Source: Shewanella avicenniae (lineage in GTDB: Bacteria > Pseudomonadota > Gammaproteobacteria > Enterobacterales > Shewanellaceae). Taken from it: a stretch of DNA of 64,000 nucleotides. Below the pieces are notes generated by a model that saw only the letters and a list, made by a program, of their open reading frames with translations, did not search any database and was not told the origin of the DNA. Numbering within the stretch: the first letter of the stretch is position 1; every line of letters begins with the position of its first letter. The position numbers and the translations under genes are program-made. The stretch lies in the NCBI RefSeq assembly GCF_017354945.1, contig NZ_CP071503.1, positions 1,178,001-1,242,000 on the forward strand, given 5' to 3'. Shown one piece after another: positions 18,586 through 27,644 of the stretch.

Positions 18586-19842
18586 ATGGATATTCTTGGT
18601 ATTTTTAAGTCCACTCCACTTGAGGTTTATCTCGGTGTGAGTATGTTTACCGCCATCGTACTGGTGTTGGTATTAGTGATTCTGTTCGCTAAGTCCAAGC
18701 TGGTTTCTGAAGGCGATATTACGATTTCAATTAACGGCGACCCTGCAAAGGCAATTACTACTCAAGCGGGTGGTAAGTTGTTGGGCGCTCTGGCTAACAA
18801 CGGCATCTTCGTCTCATCGGCCTGTGGTGGCGGTGGTTCATGTGGCCAGTGCCGTGTAATTGTGAAGTCTGGTGGCGGTGATATTCTGCCAACAGAGCTG
18901 AACCACATTAACAAAGGTGAAGCGCGCAGTGGTTGCCGTTTGTCTTGTCAGGTGAACGTTAAAGCTGACATGGACATCGAGTTAGACGAGCACATCTTCG
19001 GCATTAAGAAGTGGGAATGCGAAGTTATCTCTAACGATAACAAAGCGACCTTCATCAAAGAGCTGAAGCTGCAAATTCCTGATGGTGAGTCTGTTCCGTT
19101 CCGCGCTGGTGGCTATATTCAAATTGAAGCACCAGCACACCATGTGAAGTACGCAGATTTTGACGTACCAGAAAAATATCGTGGTGACTGGAATCACTTT
19201 GGTTTCTTCAAACTGGAATCAAAAGTTGACGAAGAGACGATTCGTGCTTACTCGATGGCGAACTACCCAGAAGAGTTTGGCATCATCATGCTGAACGTAC
19301 GTATTGCTACGCCACCACCACGTAATTTGAGCTTGCCATGCGGTAAGATGTCATCTTACATCTGGAGCTTGAAAGCCGGTGATAAAGTCACTATTTCTGG
19401 TCCATTCGGTGAGTTCTTTGCCAAAGATACCAATGCAGAAATGGTGTTTATCGGTGGTGGTGCAGGTATGGCACCAATGCGCTCACATATTTTTGATCAA
19501 CTTAAACGTATCAAAACTAAGCGTAAGATAAGCTTCTGGTACGGTGCGCGTTCTAAGCGTGAAATGTTCTATGTAGAAGATTTCGATGGCTTAGCGGCAG
19601 ATAACGACAACTTTGAATGGCATGTAGCCCTGTCAGACCCTCAACCTGAGGATGATTGGAACGGTTACACTGGCTTTATTCATAACGTGTTGTACGAGAA
19701 TTATCTCAAACATCACGAAGCCCCAGAAGACTGTGAGTTTTACATGTGTGGACCTCCAGTGATGAACGCGGCAGTTATCGCCATGCTGAAAGATTTGGGC
19801 GTTGAAGATGAAAACATCCTGTTGGATGACTTCGGCGGCTAA
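18586..19842 (+). CDS. nqrF: Na+-translocating NADH:quinone reductase subunit F
   Basis: A 418-residue NADH-oxidising subunit: one N-terminal membrane helix, a 2Fe-2S ferredoxin domain ([10 protein letters not shown] starting at Cys80, last ligand in GCRLSCQV), then an FAD domain (RAYSMANYP) and an NADH-binding domain ([28 protein letters not shown]). It is about ten residues longer than the Vibrio protein. AAGGA lies upstream of the ATG. It ends the nqr structural operon; a strong terminator follows. Confidence 0.96.
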   Translation: MDILGIFKSTPLEVYLGVSMFTAIVLVLVLVILFAKSKLVSEGDITISINGDPAKAITTQAGGKLLGALANNGIFVSSACGGGGSCGQCRVIVKSGGGDILPTELNHINKGEARSGCRLSCQVNVKADMDIELDEHIFGIKKWECEVISNDNKATFIKELKLQIPDGESVPFRAGGYIQIEAPAHHVKYADFDVPEKYRGDWNHFGFFKLESKVDEETIRAYSMANYPEEFGIIMLNVRIATPPPRNLSLPCGKMSSYIWSLKAGDKVTISGPFGEFFAKDTNAEMVFIGGGAGMAPMRSHIFDQLKRIKTKRKISFWYGARSKREMFYVEDFDGLAADNDNFEWHVALSDPQPEDDWNGYTGFIHNVLYENYLKHHEAPEDCEFYMCGPPVMNAAVIAMLKDLGVEDENILLDDFGG

Positions 19843-19860
19843 GCGAACAAGCAACAACAT

Positions 19861-19889
19861 CGGCACAGCTTAAGCTGTGCCGTTTTTTT
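19861..19889 (+). terminator. Terminator between nqrF and apbE
   Basis: A perfect 22-base palindrome, CGGCACAGC with loop TTAA and GCTGTGCCG, followed by seven T. It lies only 14 bases before apbE, so apbE is expressed by read-through or from its own promoter. Confidence 0.93.
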
Positions 19890-19903
19890 AGGGAAAGATT
19901 ACT

Positions 19904-20950
19904 ATGCAATTGGTTGTGCCGTTTACGGCAGTTGCACATCGCCATTTCAAACAATTCGGTTTACTTATTGTTTCTGCCTTAATGTTGCTGGGATGCTCCG
20001 AAGCGCCGGAAGTGATTTCACTTAGCGGCAGTACGATGGGCACGAGCTATCACATTAAAGTGGTGGCAAATGACAGAATGCCAGATGCGCCATTGTTGCA
20101 AGCGCGCATCGATCTGTTGTTAGAGCAAGTCAACAATGAGATGTCTACTTATCGGCCCAACTCCGAATTGTCCAAATTCAATGCGGCAGAGTTATCCCAG
20201 TCAGTGAAGGTCTCGCCGGATACTATCAAAGTGGTGCAAGAGGGGATTCGCCTCAATAAATTGACTGAGGGTGCACTCGATATCACGCTTGGTCCCTTGG
20301 TGAACCTGTGGGGCTTTGGGCCGGATAAGCGTCCAACCCAAATTCCGACCCAAGATGCGATTGATTCGGCCAAGCAACGCACCGGGATTGAACATATCCT
20401 CATTGATGGCGACCAAATGACTAAAGCTAAGGCCAATCTTTATGTGGATTTATCTTCCATTGCCAAAGGCTTTGGCGTGGACAAGGTGGCAGAGTTATTG
20501 GAAAGCTATCAACCCGCGGGCTACTTAGTGGAGATTGGCGGCGAGGTGAGTGCCAAAGGTAGTAAGCCGGGTGGCGCACCGTGGCGTGTTGCAATTGAAA
20601 AGCCCACAGAAGATGGCCGCGCTGTGCAGCAAGTCATTGAGCCGGGCAACATGGCAATGGCGACATCGGGTGACTATCGCATCTATTATGAAGAAAACGG
20701 GGAGCGCTTTACCCATATCATTGACCCACGTACTGGTTATCCGGTGAAGCATCGATTGGCATCAGTAACCGTACTCAACGAAAGTTGTATGACCGCTGAT
20801 GGTTATGCCACCGCGATGATGGTGTTGGGTACCGAAAAGTCATTAGAACTTGCTGAGCAACAACACTTGGCAATTATGTTAATTGAGAAACAAGACGAAG
20901 GTTTTCAGGTATACTATAGCTCTGCCTTTAAACCCTATCTTCAGCAGTGA
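19904..20950 (+). CDS. apbE: FAD:protein FMN transferase ApbE
   Basis: A 348-residue periplasmic lipoprotein. The signal peptide ends in the lipobox LLGC. ApbE uses Mg2+ and FAD to attach FMN by a phosphoester bond to Thr in SGAT motifs. Conserved parts are GSTMGTSYHIKV, VDLSSIAKGFGVD, YLVEIGGEVSAKG and THIIDPRTGYPV. Its targets NqrB and NqrC are encoded just upstream. NqrM follows 8 bases downstream, so apbE and nqrM are one unit. Confidence 0.95.
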   Translation: MQLVVPFTAVAHRHFKQFGLLIVSALMLLGCSEAPEVISLSGSTMGTSYHIKVVANDRMPDAPLLQARIDLLLEQVNNEMSTYRPNSELSKFNAAELSQSVKVSPDTIKVVQEGIRLNKLTEGALDITLGPLVNLWGFGPDKRPTQIPTQDAIDSAKQRTGIEHILIDGDQMTKAKANLYVDLSSIAKGFGVDKVAELLESYQPAGYLVEIGGEVSAKGSKPGGAPWRVAIEKPTEDGRAVQQVIEPGNMAMATSGDYRIYYEENGERFTHIIDPRTGYPVKHRLASVTVLNESCMTADGYATAMMVLGTEKSLELAEQQHLAIMLIEKQDEGFQVYYSSAFKPYLQQ

Positions 20951-20958
20951 GGTAAACC

Positions 20959-21183
20959 GTGGCGACTTTCTTAGCAGCATTTATATTCTTACTCGTTTTT
21001 TTTCTACTGATGTCTATAGGTTACCTAGTCAAGCGTAAGGCGGTTCAAGGTAGTTGCGGTGGTCTCGGGGCCTTAGGGATTGAGAAGGCCTGTGATTGTG
21101 ACGAGCCCTGTGATCGGCGTAAGGCGCGTGAAGCAAAAGAGCTGGCGCGGCAAGAAAAGCTCAATAAACATCGCATCATCTAA
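20959..21183 (+). CDS. nqrM: Na+-NQR maturation protein NqrM
   Basis: A 74-residue protein with one N-terminal membrane helix (LAAFIFLLVFFLLMSIGYLV) and a Cys-rich tail: GSCGGLGALG and CDCDEPCDRR. NqrM is needed for maturation of Na+-NQR, probably for iron delivery to the NqrD/E centre. The start is GTG at 20959 with GAGGT upstream. It belongs with apbE and the nqr operon. Confidence 0.93.
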   Translation: MATFLAAFIFLLVFFLLMSIGYLVKRKAVQGSCGGLGALGIEKACDCDEPCDRRKAREAKELARQEKLNKHRII

Positions 21184-21191
21184 GTAAATCA

Positions 21192-21216
21192 GCGGCTTTT
21201 ATAAGCCGCTTTTTTA
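21192..21216 (+). terminator. Terminator after nqrM
   Basis: GCGGCTT and AAGCCGC form a stem with a TTAT loop, followed by seven T. Confidence 0.92.
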
Positions 21217-21273
21217 TTGCCTATTGGTTTAGTTTCATTGAGTTAGCGGCCTAATATGATGCTGGTTACTCAT

Positions 21274-21292
21274 ACTAATGATAATGATTTGT
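21274..21292. promoter_or_regulatory. Candidate Fur box before bfr1
   Basis: ACTAATGATAATGATTTGT matches 13 of 19 bases of the Fur consensus, with an unbroken 10-base match in the middle. Its place before the bacterioferritin genes makes iron control likely, but binding is not shown. Confidence 0.55.
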
Positions 21293-21358
21293 ATTTGTAA
21301 CTTATTGAAATTGTAAGTTTTATTGAAAAACTCACTATCAGCATATACGCTTAATTAA

Positions 21359-21372
21359 TTGATACAGATCAA
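21359..21372. promoter_or_regulatory. Candidate FNR/EtrA box before bfr1
   Basis: TTGATACAGATCAA is a perfect match to the FNR consensus TTGAT-N4-ATCAA. It ends 25 bases before the bfr1 ATG, probably near or after the transcription start, a position that would suit repression under low oxygen. Confidence 0.6.
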
Positions 21373-21397
21373 GCTTTACTCAACAGGAAATCATTGT

Positions 21398-21871
21398 ATG
21401 AAAGGTCAACCTAAAGTTATCGCCCAGCTCAATAAAGTGCTGACCAGCGAGCTTACCGCCATTAACCAATATTTCTTACATGCGCGCATGTTTAAAAATT
21501 GGGGGCTTGAAGGGCTCAACCATCATGAATACAAAAAGTCGATCAAGGATATGAAACAAGCCGATAAGCTGATCGAACGAGTGCTGTTTCTCGAGGGGCT
21601 TCCGAACCTGCAACAGCTTGATAAGCTGCGCATCGGTGAACATCCACAAGAGATGTTGAGCTGTGATAAATCAATGCAAGAGGACGAAATCGCGTTTCTA
21701 CGTGACGCGATTGCGCTGTGCGAAGTTGAAAAGGACTATGTCAGTCGCGACTTGCTGGAAGATATTCTTGAAGATGAAGAGGAATACCTAGATTGGCTTG
21801 AGTCACAATTCGAACTGATTAAGCTCACCGGCATAGAAAATTATCTGCAATCTCAGATGGCTGAAGAATAG
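21398..21871 (+). CDS. bfr: Bacterioferritin subunit with heme ligand but changed ferroxidase site
   Basis: A 157-residue bacterioferritin. Alignment by eye with E. coli Bfr shows Glu18 and the heme ligand Met52 (KDMKQAD) are kept, but ferroxidase residues differ: position 51 is Asp, position 54 is Gln instead of His, and position 130 is Tyr instead of His ([10 protein letters not shown]). This is the pattern of the heme-type subunit in two-subunit bacterioferritins. The ATG at 21398 has AGGAAA upstream; an upstream in-frame start is outside the family. The partner gene follows by 10 bases. Fur-like and FNR-like boxes lie upstream. Confidence 0.92.
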   Translation: MKGQPKVIAQLNKVLTSELTAINQYFLHARMFKNWGLEGLNHHEYKKSIKDMKQADKLIERVLFLEGLPNLQQLDKLRIGEHPQEMLSCDKSMQEDEIAFLRDAIALCEVEKDYVSRDLLEDILEDEEEYLDWLESQFELIKLTGIENYLQSQMAEE

Positions 21872-21881
21872 GAGTATCACC

Positions 21882-22349
21882 ATGAAAGGAAATCCCCAAG
21901 TAATCGATGTCTTGAACAAACTGCTCAATGGTGAGTTGTCAGCCATGGACCAATATTTTGTACATGCGCATATGTACGAAGATTGGGGGCTGAAAGAGCT
22001 GTATGAACGCATCAATCATGAATCTGAAGACGAACGTGGTCATGCTGCCAAGCTGATTTCTCGGATTTTGTTTTTGGAAGGCACTCCAGATGTTGAAAGT
22101 CGCGATCCGTTAACAATCGGCAAAGATGTGCAGCAGATGTTGGAGTCTGATCTGCAGTATGAGTACAAAGTGGCGGCAAACCTGCGGGCTGCGATCGAGT
22201 TGTGTGAGCAAGTGAAAGACTATCAAACCCGCGAGTTGTTGGAAGTGCTGCTGGAAGAAACTGAAGACGACCATATGTATTGGCTGGAGAAACAGCTGGG
22301 CCTGATTAAGATGATTGGTTTGCAGAACTATATTCAGTCACAAATGTAA
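21882..22349 (+). CDS. bfr: Bacterioferritin subunit with ferroxidase site but no heme Met
   Basis: A 155-residue bacterioferritin. The ferroxidase residues are kept: Glu18, Glu51 and His54 ([10 protein letters not shown]) and the later ExxH (EDDHMYWLE). Position 52, the heme-binding Met of E. coli Bfr, is Arg. It should therefore oxidise Fe(II) and mineralise iron but rely on the upstream subunit for heme. A shell made of both subunits is the likely product. AGGAG lies upstream of the ATG and a terminator follows. Confidence 0.92.
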   Translation: MKGNPQVIDVLNKLLNGELSAMDQYFVHAHMYEDWGLKELYERINHESEDERGHAAKLISRILFLEGTPDVESRDPLTIGKDVQQMLESDLQYEYKVAANLRAAIELCEQVKDYQTRELLEVLLEETEDDHMYWLEKQLGLIKMIGLQNYIQSQM

Positions 22350-22381
22350 CTGAAATGTACACTTGTGGTAATCGTGTTATC

Positions 22382-22407
22382 AAAAGGCCGTTTTATAACG
22401 GCCTTTT
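22382..22407 (+). terminator. Terminator after bfr2
   Basis: AAAAGGCCGTT and AACGGCCTTTT form an 11-bp stem with a 4-base loop; the T-run is part of the right arm. Confidence 0.85.
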
Positions 22408-22493
22408 CTAATATTGGTTGAGTTCGCTTAAATAATGAGCAATATTCGGTTTTATCACGCTAGTCGGTTGTTTCAAGCTGGAGGAAACTGAAT

Positions 22494-22655
22494 ATGGCTT
22501 ACGTAGCACCGAAAGATCATCACCGCTCAAAAACTCAATCGAATCTGCCATCGACACACTGCAGCCATAACGCGCGTCAGCAACAGCGTCATAAAACGCC
22601 ACCGCCGCTGATCACCGCCGAGGAGCTACAATTCATCTTCAATCTTTACGAGTAG
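22494..22655 (+). CDS. Small protein of 53 residues, unknown
   Basis: An ATG at 22494 preceded by GGAGGAAA at good distance opens a 53-codon frame. The protein is basic and rich in His, Gln and Ser in its first part (HHRSKTQSN, HNARQQQRHK) and ends in PPPLITAEELQFIFNLYE, which could be a short helix. There is no signal peptide. It lies between the bfr terminator and a chemoreceptor gene. The strong ribosome site supports it as a real gene. I do not recognise its family. Confidence 0.6.
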   Translation: MAYVAPKDHHRSKTQSNLPSTHCSHNARQQQRHKTPPPLITAEELQFIFNLYE

Positions 22656-22766
22656 TTCACAATTTGTAATTTGGTAACATCTTTACAATACTTTTGTCTA
22701 AACCTCACTAACGGCTTCTGGTAGAGTATCTCCTCCTCGTATAAAAACTCTAAAAACAGGTGTCGT

Positions 22767-24773
22767 ATGTTTTCTGTCAAGCGTTCACTTAGTCTGCAGT
22801 TAGTGCTCTCTATCGCAGGCGCATTGGCAATTTTGCTATCAATCGTCGCGTTTTTCGTGGTTAAAAGCGATAGCGATGAAACTAAAGTCCGCATTAATAA
22901 CGATATTGCATCAATGATTGAGCTAAAGGCAGAGGAGATCGGTGGATACTTCTATGCCAAGGGCCAAGTCGTGCATGCGATATTTGCCAATCCATCAGTG
23001 CTGAATTGGTTTGCGAATTACCAACAGCGCGGTGCTGATCTTTCCCAAGATGCACAATACCAAGATGTGGTGCGTTATTTCCGCTTCTTTAGCAATAAAG
23101 ATAAGGATATCAAGTCAGTATTTCTTGGCTCAGCTAACACCTTTGAGTATTTTGACCTCAATGGTCGCTATGACGATGATCCTAACTACTACACCAACAA
23201 GCGTCCTTGGTGGCAGGAAGGGATTGATAAAGCCGGTCTTTATGTCGCCGACCCTGCAGTAGATGCCAACGATGGTTCCATCTCTGCCACGGTTAAAACT
23301 GTAGTGCATGATGCTGCTGGCCATTTCGTGGGTATTGGTGGCATGGACATCTTGGTGGATACCATTGGTAAAAACCTGCTGGCGCCGATTAAGTATCAGA
23401 ACGAAGGCCAAGCATTTTTGATGACCGATGAGGGAAAGCTGGTGTATTTCCCGGGTTTTAATCGTCAGTTCACGCCTGGTACCGATATCGCTAAAGTCGA
23501 TTTGATGAGTGGTGATAACCAAGGGTTTGCACAACTGAAATCGACCATACAACGTGACGGCAGCGGCATTGCCAGCGTGGTGTATGCCGGCCAAACTCAG
23601 CAAGTGCGCTTTGTCGCGATCAATAGCGACTATCCTAAGTTGCGTTGGTATCTTGGTTTTATGTTGCCAGAAACGGTGTTTGAAGCGCCGGTAAGACAAC
23701 ATCTGATGACCACATCCAGTATCGCCATTGGGATTATTTTGCTGGTCGCGTTAACAGTTTGGTTGGTGATGGTGCCATTTAGACGCAACATCAGTTCACT
23801 GCTGGTAGCTATGGAAGATATAGCAGATGGTGATGGGGATTTAACGCGCCGTATTCAAATGAAACGCGCGGATGAATTAGGCCGTATGAGTAATGCCTTT
23901 AACCAATTTGCCGAAAAAGTGCAGGGCATGTTGCTTGAAACCCAATCACTCGCCAACAAAGTTGATGTTGGGGTAGATGAGACTGTGGTAGTTTGCGACA
24001 AAGCGTTGGAGTCTGTTAAAGCGCAGAAAGCGGAGATCGCTTCGGTGGCAACGGCCGCAACGGAAATGGCGCATACCAGTCAAGAGATGGCGTCGAATGC
24101 GCAGCGCACTGCAGATTATGCCGATAGTGCCAAGCATACGTCGACTGAAGGCGCTAAAACCGTGCAACTGGCGGAAGAAGGGATTAAGTCGTTGTCACAG
24201 CAAGTGAACTCTGCCGCTGGGGTGATCCGTGAATTGCGTGCAAGTTCAGAGCAAATTGGTGAGGTATTGAGTGTGATTCGCGCCATTGCCGAGCAAACTA
24301 ACCTGTTGGCATTGAATGCCGCCATTGAAGCTGCTCGCGCAGGCGAACAAGGCCGTGGCTTTGCAGTGGTGGCGGATGAAGTGCGTACACTGGCATCACG
24401 CACCCAAGACTCTACCGCTAGCATTCAAGAGATCATCCAAACCCTGCAAAGCCAAGCACTACAAGCTGAGCAGGTGATGGAAGCCGGGGTGAAACAAGCC
24501 GAAAATGGCATGGCACTGACGGAGATGGTGAATGCGGCATTAGGCGATATCACCAATGCTATTGATGAAATTCAGCAGCAGACCATCGAAATTACCACGG
24601 CAATCAGCCAGCAAGCGGTGGTTGCCGATGAAGTGGCATGTAGCATTGAAAATGTCAGTATGCGTTCTGATGAATCTTTGTCTTCTAGCGAAGCCTTAGC
24701 CGCAAAAATGCATCAATTCAGCCAATTAAGCGATGAACTGGCGAACAACGTACAGCGTTTTAAAGTGAGCTAA
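22767..24773 (+). CDS. Methyl-accepting chemotaxis protein with Cache sensor
   Basis: A 668-residue chemoreceptor. A membrane helix at about residues 10-33 is followed by a periplasmic double-Cache-type sensor (about 35-310, with [13 protein letters not shown] typical of dCache ligand sites), a second helix ([20 protein letters not shown]), a HAMP domain ([16 protein letters not shown]) and a long cytoplasmic coiled coil. The hairpin tip [20 protein letters not shown] is fully conserved. There is no C-terminal methylesterase-tethering pentapeptide. The ligand cannot be assigned; the RPWW region recalls amino-acid or amine sensors but the full motif is not verified. It is transcribed alone with a terminator. 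Confidence 0.92.
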   Translation: MFSVKRSLSLQLVLSIAGALAILLSIVAFFVVKSDSDETKVRINNDIASMIELKAEEIGGYFYAKGQVVHAIFANPSVLNWFANYQQRGADLSQDAQYQDVVRYFRFFSNKDKDIKSVFLGSANTFEYFDLNGRYDDDPNYYTNKRPWWQEGIDKAGLYVADPAVDANDGSISATVKTVVHDAAGHFVGIGGMDILVDTIGKNLLAPIKYQNEGQAFLMTDEGKLVYFPGFNRQFTPGTDIAKVDLMSGDNQGFAQLKSTIQRDGSGIASVVYAGQTQQVRFVAINSDYPKLRWYLGFMLPETVFEAPVRQHLMTTSSIAIGIILLVALTVWLVMVPFRRNISSLLVAMEDIADGDGDLTRRIQMKRADELGRMSNAFNQFAEKVQGMLLETQSLANKVDVGVDETVVVCDKALESVKAQKAEIASVATAATEMAHTSQEMASNAQRTADYADSAKHTSTEGAKTVQLAEEGIKSLSQQVNSAAGVIRELRASSEQIGEVLSVIRAIAEQTNLLALNAAIEAARAGEQGRGFAVVADEVRTLASRTQDSTASIQEIIQTLQSQALQAEQVMEAGVKQAENGMALTEMVNAALGDITNAIDEIQQQTIEITTAISQQAVVADEVACSIENVSMRSDESLSSSEALAAKMHQFSQLSDELANNVQRFKVS

Positions 24774-24801
24774 TCGGCGATAGTTCAGTGGTTGATTTAC
24801 T

Positions 24802-24828
24802 AAAGGAGTGCGATTGCACTCCTTTTTT
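24802..24828 (+). terminator. Terminator after the chemoreceptor gene
   Basis: AAAGGAGTGC and GCACTCCTTT form a 10-bp stem with a GATT loop, followed by further T. Confidence 0.92.
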
Positions 24829-24861
24829 ATGGGCGACTGTGGTTGCCTCTTTTTATTTGTA

Positions 24862-24877
24862 CTGTTTTTATATACAG
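24862..24877. promoter_or_regulatory. LexA box (SOS operator) of dinB
   Basis: CTGTTTTTATATACAG fits the LexA consensus CTG-N10-CAG with an AT-rich centre. It lies 38 bases before the dinB ATG. Confidence 0.9.
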
Positions 24878-24915
24878 TGTCTGTATTCGAGGGTTAATTT
24901 CGCTGTTAGCCGCTG

Positions 24916-25980
24916 ATGCGAAAAATCATTCATATCGATATGGACTGCTACTTTGCGGCAGTGGAGATGCGCGACTTTCCTGAGTTGCGCGATAAACCCA
25001 TTGCCGTCGGTGGCGCTCGCGAGCGTCGCGGTGTGATTGCTACCTGTAATTATCAAGCGCGTAAGTTTGGCGTTCGCTCGGCGATGGCAACAGCCTATGC
25101 GCTCAAGCTCTGCCCTGAGTTACAGTTGGTTGTAGGGCGAATGTCGGTCTATAAAGCCGTTTCAGAGCAAATCCACGACATTTTTCGGCGCTATACGCCA
25201 TTGATTGAGCCACTATCGCTAGATGAAGCCTATTTGGATGTTAGCAACTGTTCACTTCATCAAGGCTCGGCCACTCGAATTGCTGAAGCGATTCGGCAGG
25301 ATATCTTCAATGAAACTCAACTGACCGCGTCGGCAGGAGTGGCGCCCATCAAGTTTCTCGCCAAAGTTGCCTCAGATGTTAATAAACCCAATGGCCTGTT
25401 TGTGATCACCCCACAATTGATGCCTGAGTTTATTACCAGTTTACCGTTGCAGCGTATTCCAGGTGTTGGCAAAGTTACCGCAGAGCGCTTGGCGCAGCAG
25501 GGCTGGCACACCTGCGGTGATTTACAGCGAGTACCCAAAGCGCAGTTATTGCAATTGATGGGCAAGTTTGGCGCTGTGCTGTATGAGCGCGTACGCGCGA
25601 TTGACGATAGGCCAATCAATCCCAGTCGCATTCGTAAATCGGTTGGGGTAGAAACCACCTTTGCTGAAGATCTACAAGATGCGCCTGCCGCACTCCAGCA
25701 ACTGCCCGCCTTGCTGCAGGAGTTAGTCAAGCGCTTTGAAAAGCACCGCAGTGAGCGGCAAATCAACAAGTTAGTGGTGAAAGTTAAGTTTGCTGATTTT
25801 CAGCAGACCACCATTGAAACCCGCTCACAGCAAATAGATGCAGGATTGGCCGCCGAGCTACTTGCGCAAGCAATTGAACGTGGCGCTGGTAAAGCTATCC
25901 GCTTACTGGGGGTCAGCGTAGGTTTGGCGCCGCTGCTATTGGAAACTGAGGACAGTCCAGAGCAACTGACATTGCTATAG
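24916..25980 (+). CDS. dinB: DNA polymerase IV (DinB)
   Basis: A 354-residue Y-family polymerase for translesion synthesis. Catalytic acidic residues are Asp8 in [15 protein letters not shown] and the pair in [12 protein letters not shown] helix-hairpin-helix follows ([12 protein letters not shown]), then the little-finger domain ([12 protein letters not shown]). The C-terminus lacks a clear canonical beta-clamp motif, ending [10 protein letters not shown], where QLTLL could serve as one. A LexA box lies upstream, so it is SOS-induced. The ATG at 24916 has no strong ribosome site. Confidence 0.95.
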   Translation: MRKIIHIDMDCYFAAVEMRDFPELRDKPIAVGGARERRGVIATCNYQARKFGVRSAMATAYALKLCPELQLVVGRMSVYKAVSEQIHDIFRRYTPLIEPLSLDEAYLDVSNCSLHQGSATRIAEAIRQDIFNETQLTASAGVAPIKFLAKVASDVNKPNGLFVITPQLMPEFITSLPLQRIPGVGKVTAERLAQQGWHTCGDLQRVPKAQLLQLMGKFGAVLYERVRAIDDRPINPSRIRKSVGVETTFAEDLQDAPAALQQLPALLQELVKRFEKHRSERQINKLVVKVKFADFQQTTIETRSQQIDAGLAAELLAQAIERGAGKAIRLLGVSVGLAPLLLETEDSPEQLTLL

Positions 25981-26054
25981 CAGTTTCTGAGTAAAATTTG
26001 TTCAATATCACAGTTCAGTTCAGTTCAACATTCCTTTTTTTGCAAAATCATCGC

Positions 26055-26085
26055 TTGACCTCAACTATTGTTGAGGTTGTAAGCT
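26055..26085 (+). promoter_or_regulatory. SoxR/MerR-type promoter with 19-bp spacer
   Basis: A TTGACC -35 box is separated by 19 bases from a TAAGCT -10-like box. The spacer carries the perfect dyad ACCTCAAC-TATT-GTTGAGGT at 26058-26077, beginning inside the -35 box. Both spacing and placement are those of MerR-family promoters, and the half-site CCTCAA/TTGAGG equals that of SoxR. It drives the LysR gene at 26146. Confidence 0.7.
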
Positions 26086-26145
26086 GCCATCCACTTGCTA
26101 TTTTGCTTGCTGATACTGCTCGACTGCAGAGGAACGATAATCGCT

Positions 26146-27159
26146 ATGATGGATCTTAACCAACTGAAAATATTTGCGAAAGTTGTTGAAAAAAGCTCAT
26201 TCACTGGCGCCGCTAAAGCACTCGGGTTAACCAAAACCACCGTGAGCCGTAAGATCAATGAACTGGAAACTCGAGTCGGTGTGCAACTGCTAACCCGCAC
26301 CACCCGCAGTGTGAGACCTACCACTCAGGGGATTGCGTTTTACCACAATATTGCCGATGCGTTTAATGCCATGATGGCGGCAGAACAACAGTTGATGTCG
26401 TTACAGCATGACACTGCGGGCAAAATCAGTATTGTGATTCCCCATGAGCTTGAAACAGTATTTTCCAGCGAGATATTTTCCTCGTTTATCGCTGCGCATC
26501 CTGAGATTGAGTTAGATATTGCGTTGTCGAGTCGTTATCCTGCGCAAGCGTTAGATGACAATGTTGACGTCATTTTCCATTTCACGCCGCTAACCGATAG
26601 CCAGTTAGAAACCCTTAAATTGCTGAATTTCGATCGCTTGATTACCGCCAGCCCAAGTTATTTGCGCCAGCACGGCATACCGTTTTCTCCGGCGGATTTG
26701 GAACTGCACAGTTACATCGACTGTACTGCCGCTGAAAGTGGTGCCAATGAGCAACGCCGCATCCAAATTTTTGATGGTGAAACATGGACGACGGTGAATA
26801 CCAAGGTGACCTTAAGCATGGATAGCACCGCGTTAGCGAAAGAGTTAGCCATTGCAGGTGTCGGCATCGCCGCATTGCCACAATCACTCGCCGCAGAGGA
26901 GATTGCCAAAGGCACATTAGTTGAGGTGCTGCATGACTTTCCTATCCGCAGCAATATTCTGTACATGTCGTATACCAAGCAACTGTCGATGCCAACCCGC
27001 ACGCTACGTTTTATTGAGCATCTCTATAGCCAGTTATCAGCGCTGTTTGTCGATGAATTGCTGGAAAGCCCTGAGTTCCTGCTTGAGCAAGCGCAATCCT
27101 ATGTGCTGGATGAGGACGAAGAAGAGATGCCGCTATATGGCTCAGCGGCGAATAGCTAA
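26146..27159 (+). CDS. LysR family transcriptional regulator
   Basis: A 337-residue regulator. The winged helix-turn-helix lies at residues 1-60 (LNQLKIFAKVVEKSSFTGAA, then LGLTKTTVSRKINELE), followed by a two-lobed effector domain (to about 295) with VGIAALPQSLAAEEI. It belongs to the CrgA/DsdC-like branch with a long acidic tail (DEDEEEMPLYG), which is unusual in length. ATG 26146 is used; an ATG follows at once, and GAGGA is rather far upstream. A SoxR/MerR-type promoter precedes it. Its target is unknown; the nearest downstream gene is a Gfo/Idh-like protein 485 bases away. Confidence 0.88.
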   Translation: MMDLNQLKIFAKVVEKSSFTGAAKALGLTKTTVSRKINELETRVGVQLLTRTTRSVRPTTQGIAFYHNIADAFNAMMAAEQQLMSLQHDTAGKISIVIPHELETVFSSEIFSSFIAAHPEIELDIALSSRYPAQALDDNVDVIFHFTPLTDSQLETLKLLNFDRLITASPSYLRQHGIPFSPADLELHSYIDCTAAESGANEQRRIQIFDGETWTTVNTKVTLSMDSTALAKELAIAGVGIAALPQSLAAEEIAKGTLVEVLHDFPIRSNILYMSYTKQLSMPTRTLRFIEHLYSQLSALFVDELLESPEFLLEQAQSYVLDEDEEEMPLYGSAANS

Positions 27160-27644
27160 TCTTGTCATGGCAGATCCTCACCGCTAAAAAACACGGATAA
27201 ATGGGCAAGTGACATTTAACCTGCCCATATTGTCAGTACTATCCTCGCGGTAAACACCTTATCATGCTGGCCCTCCTCATGTGTGATTGTACTTTTTTGT
27301 AGATTTAGGCATAAACACAAGAGGATCAGGCAGGCAACATCAGCTTAATTCTTTCCATAATATCCTTCAGTATTAGTGGTTAATCAAATAACGTAAGTTA
27401 ACTTGGCTACTAATAATATCTTTGAAATATAAACATTATTTTTCTTTTATGCCTTGGTGGTTAGCGTAAGTTACGGTGCGATGCCGCTAATTGCTGTCTG
27501 AATGTGAGCCATATGCTGTGCAGCAGATGGCCAAGATGATTCATGGCTGAGATTAGATAATCAGTCATGCTATGTCGCAAGGCGTTGCAGCGTGTTTGTT
27601 ATATTCCAATCACCGCAGCAAAAGAACACAGCAAAGGAGGTTTT
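27160..27644. other. Long intergenic region, LysR gene to oxidoreductase gene
   Basis: No gene is seen in these 485 bases. ATGGGCA at 27201-27207 and TGCCCAT at 27222-27228 form a 7-bp inverted repeat with no T-run, possibly a weak terminator. The rest is AT-rich and probably contains the promoter of the next gene. No further element was recognised. Confidence 0.5.

Noticed and set aside
21882..22349. Bfr pair as a simple recent tandem duplication
   Set aside because: The two proteins differ widely and in complementary active-site residues, which points to old, specialised subunits.
23130..23702. A 190-codon open frame on the minus strand
   Set aside because: It lies wholly inside the intact chemoreceptor gene on the other strand, has no ribosome site and shows no recognisable domain.
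25317..25769. A 150-codon open frame on the minus strand
   Set aside because: It is antisense to dinB, whose motifs are intact along this stretch; composition is that of a shadow frame.
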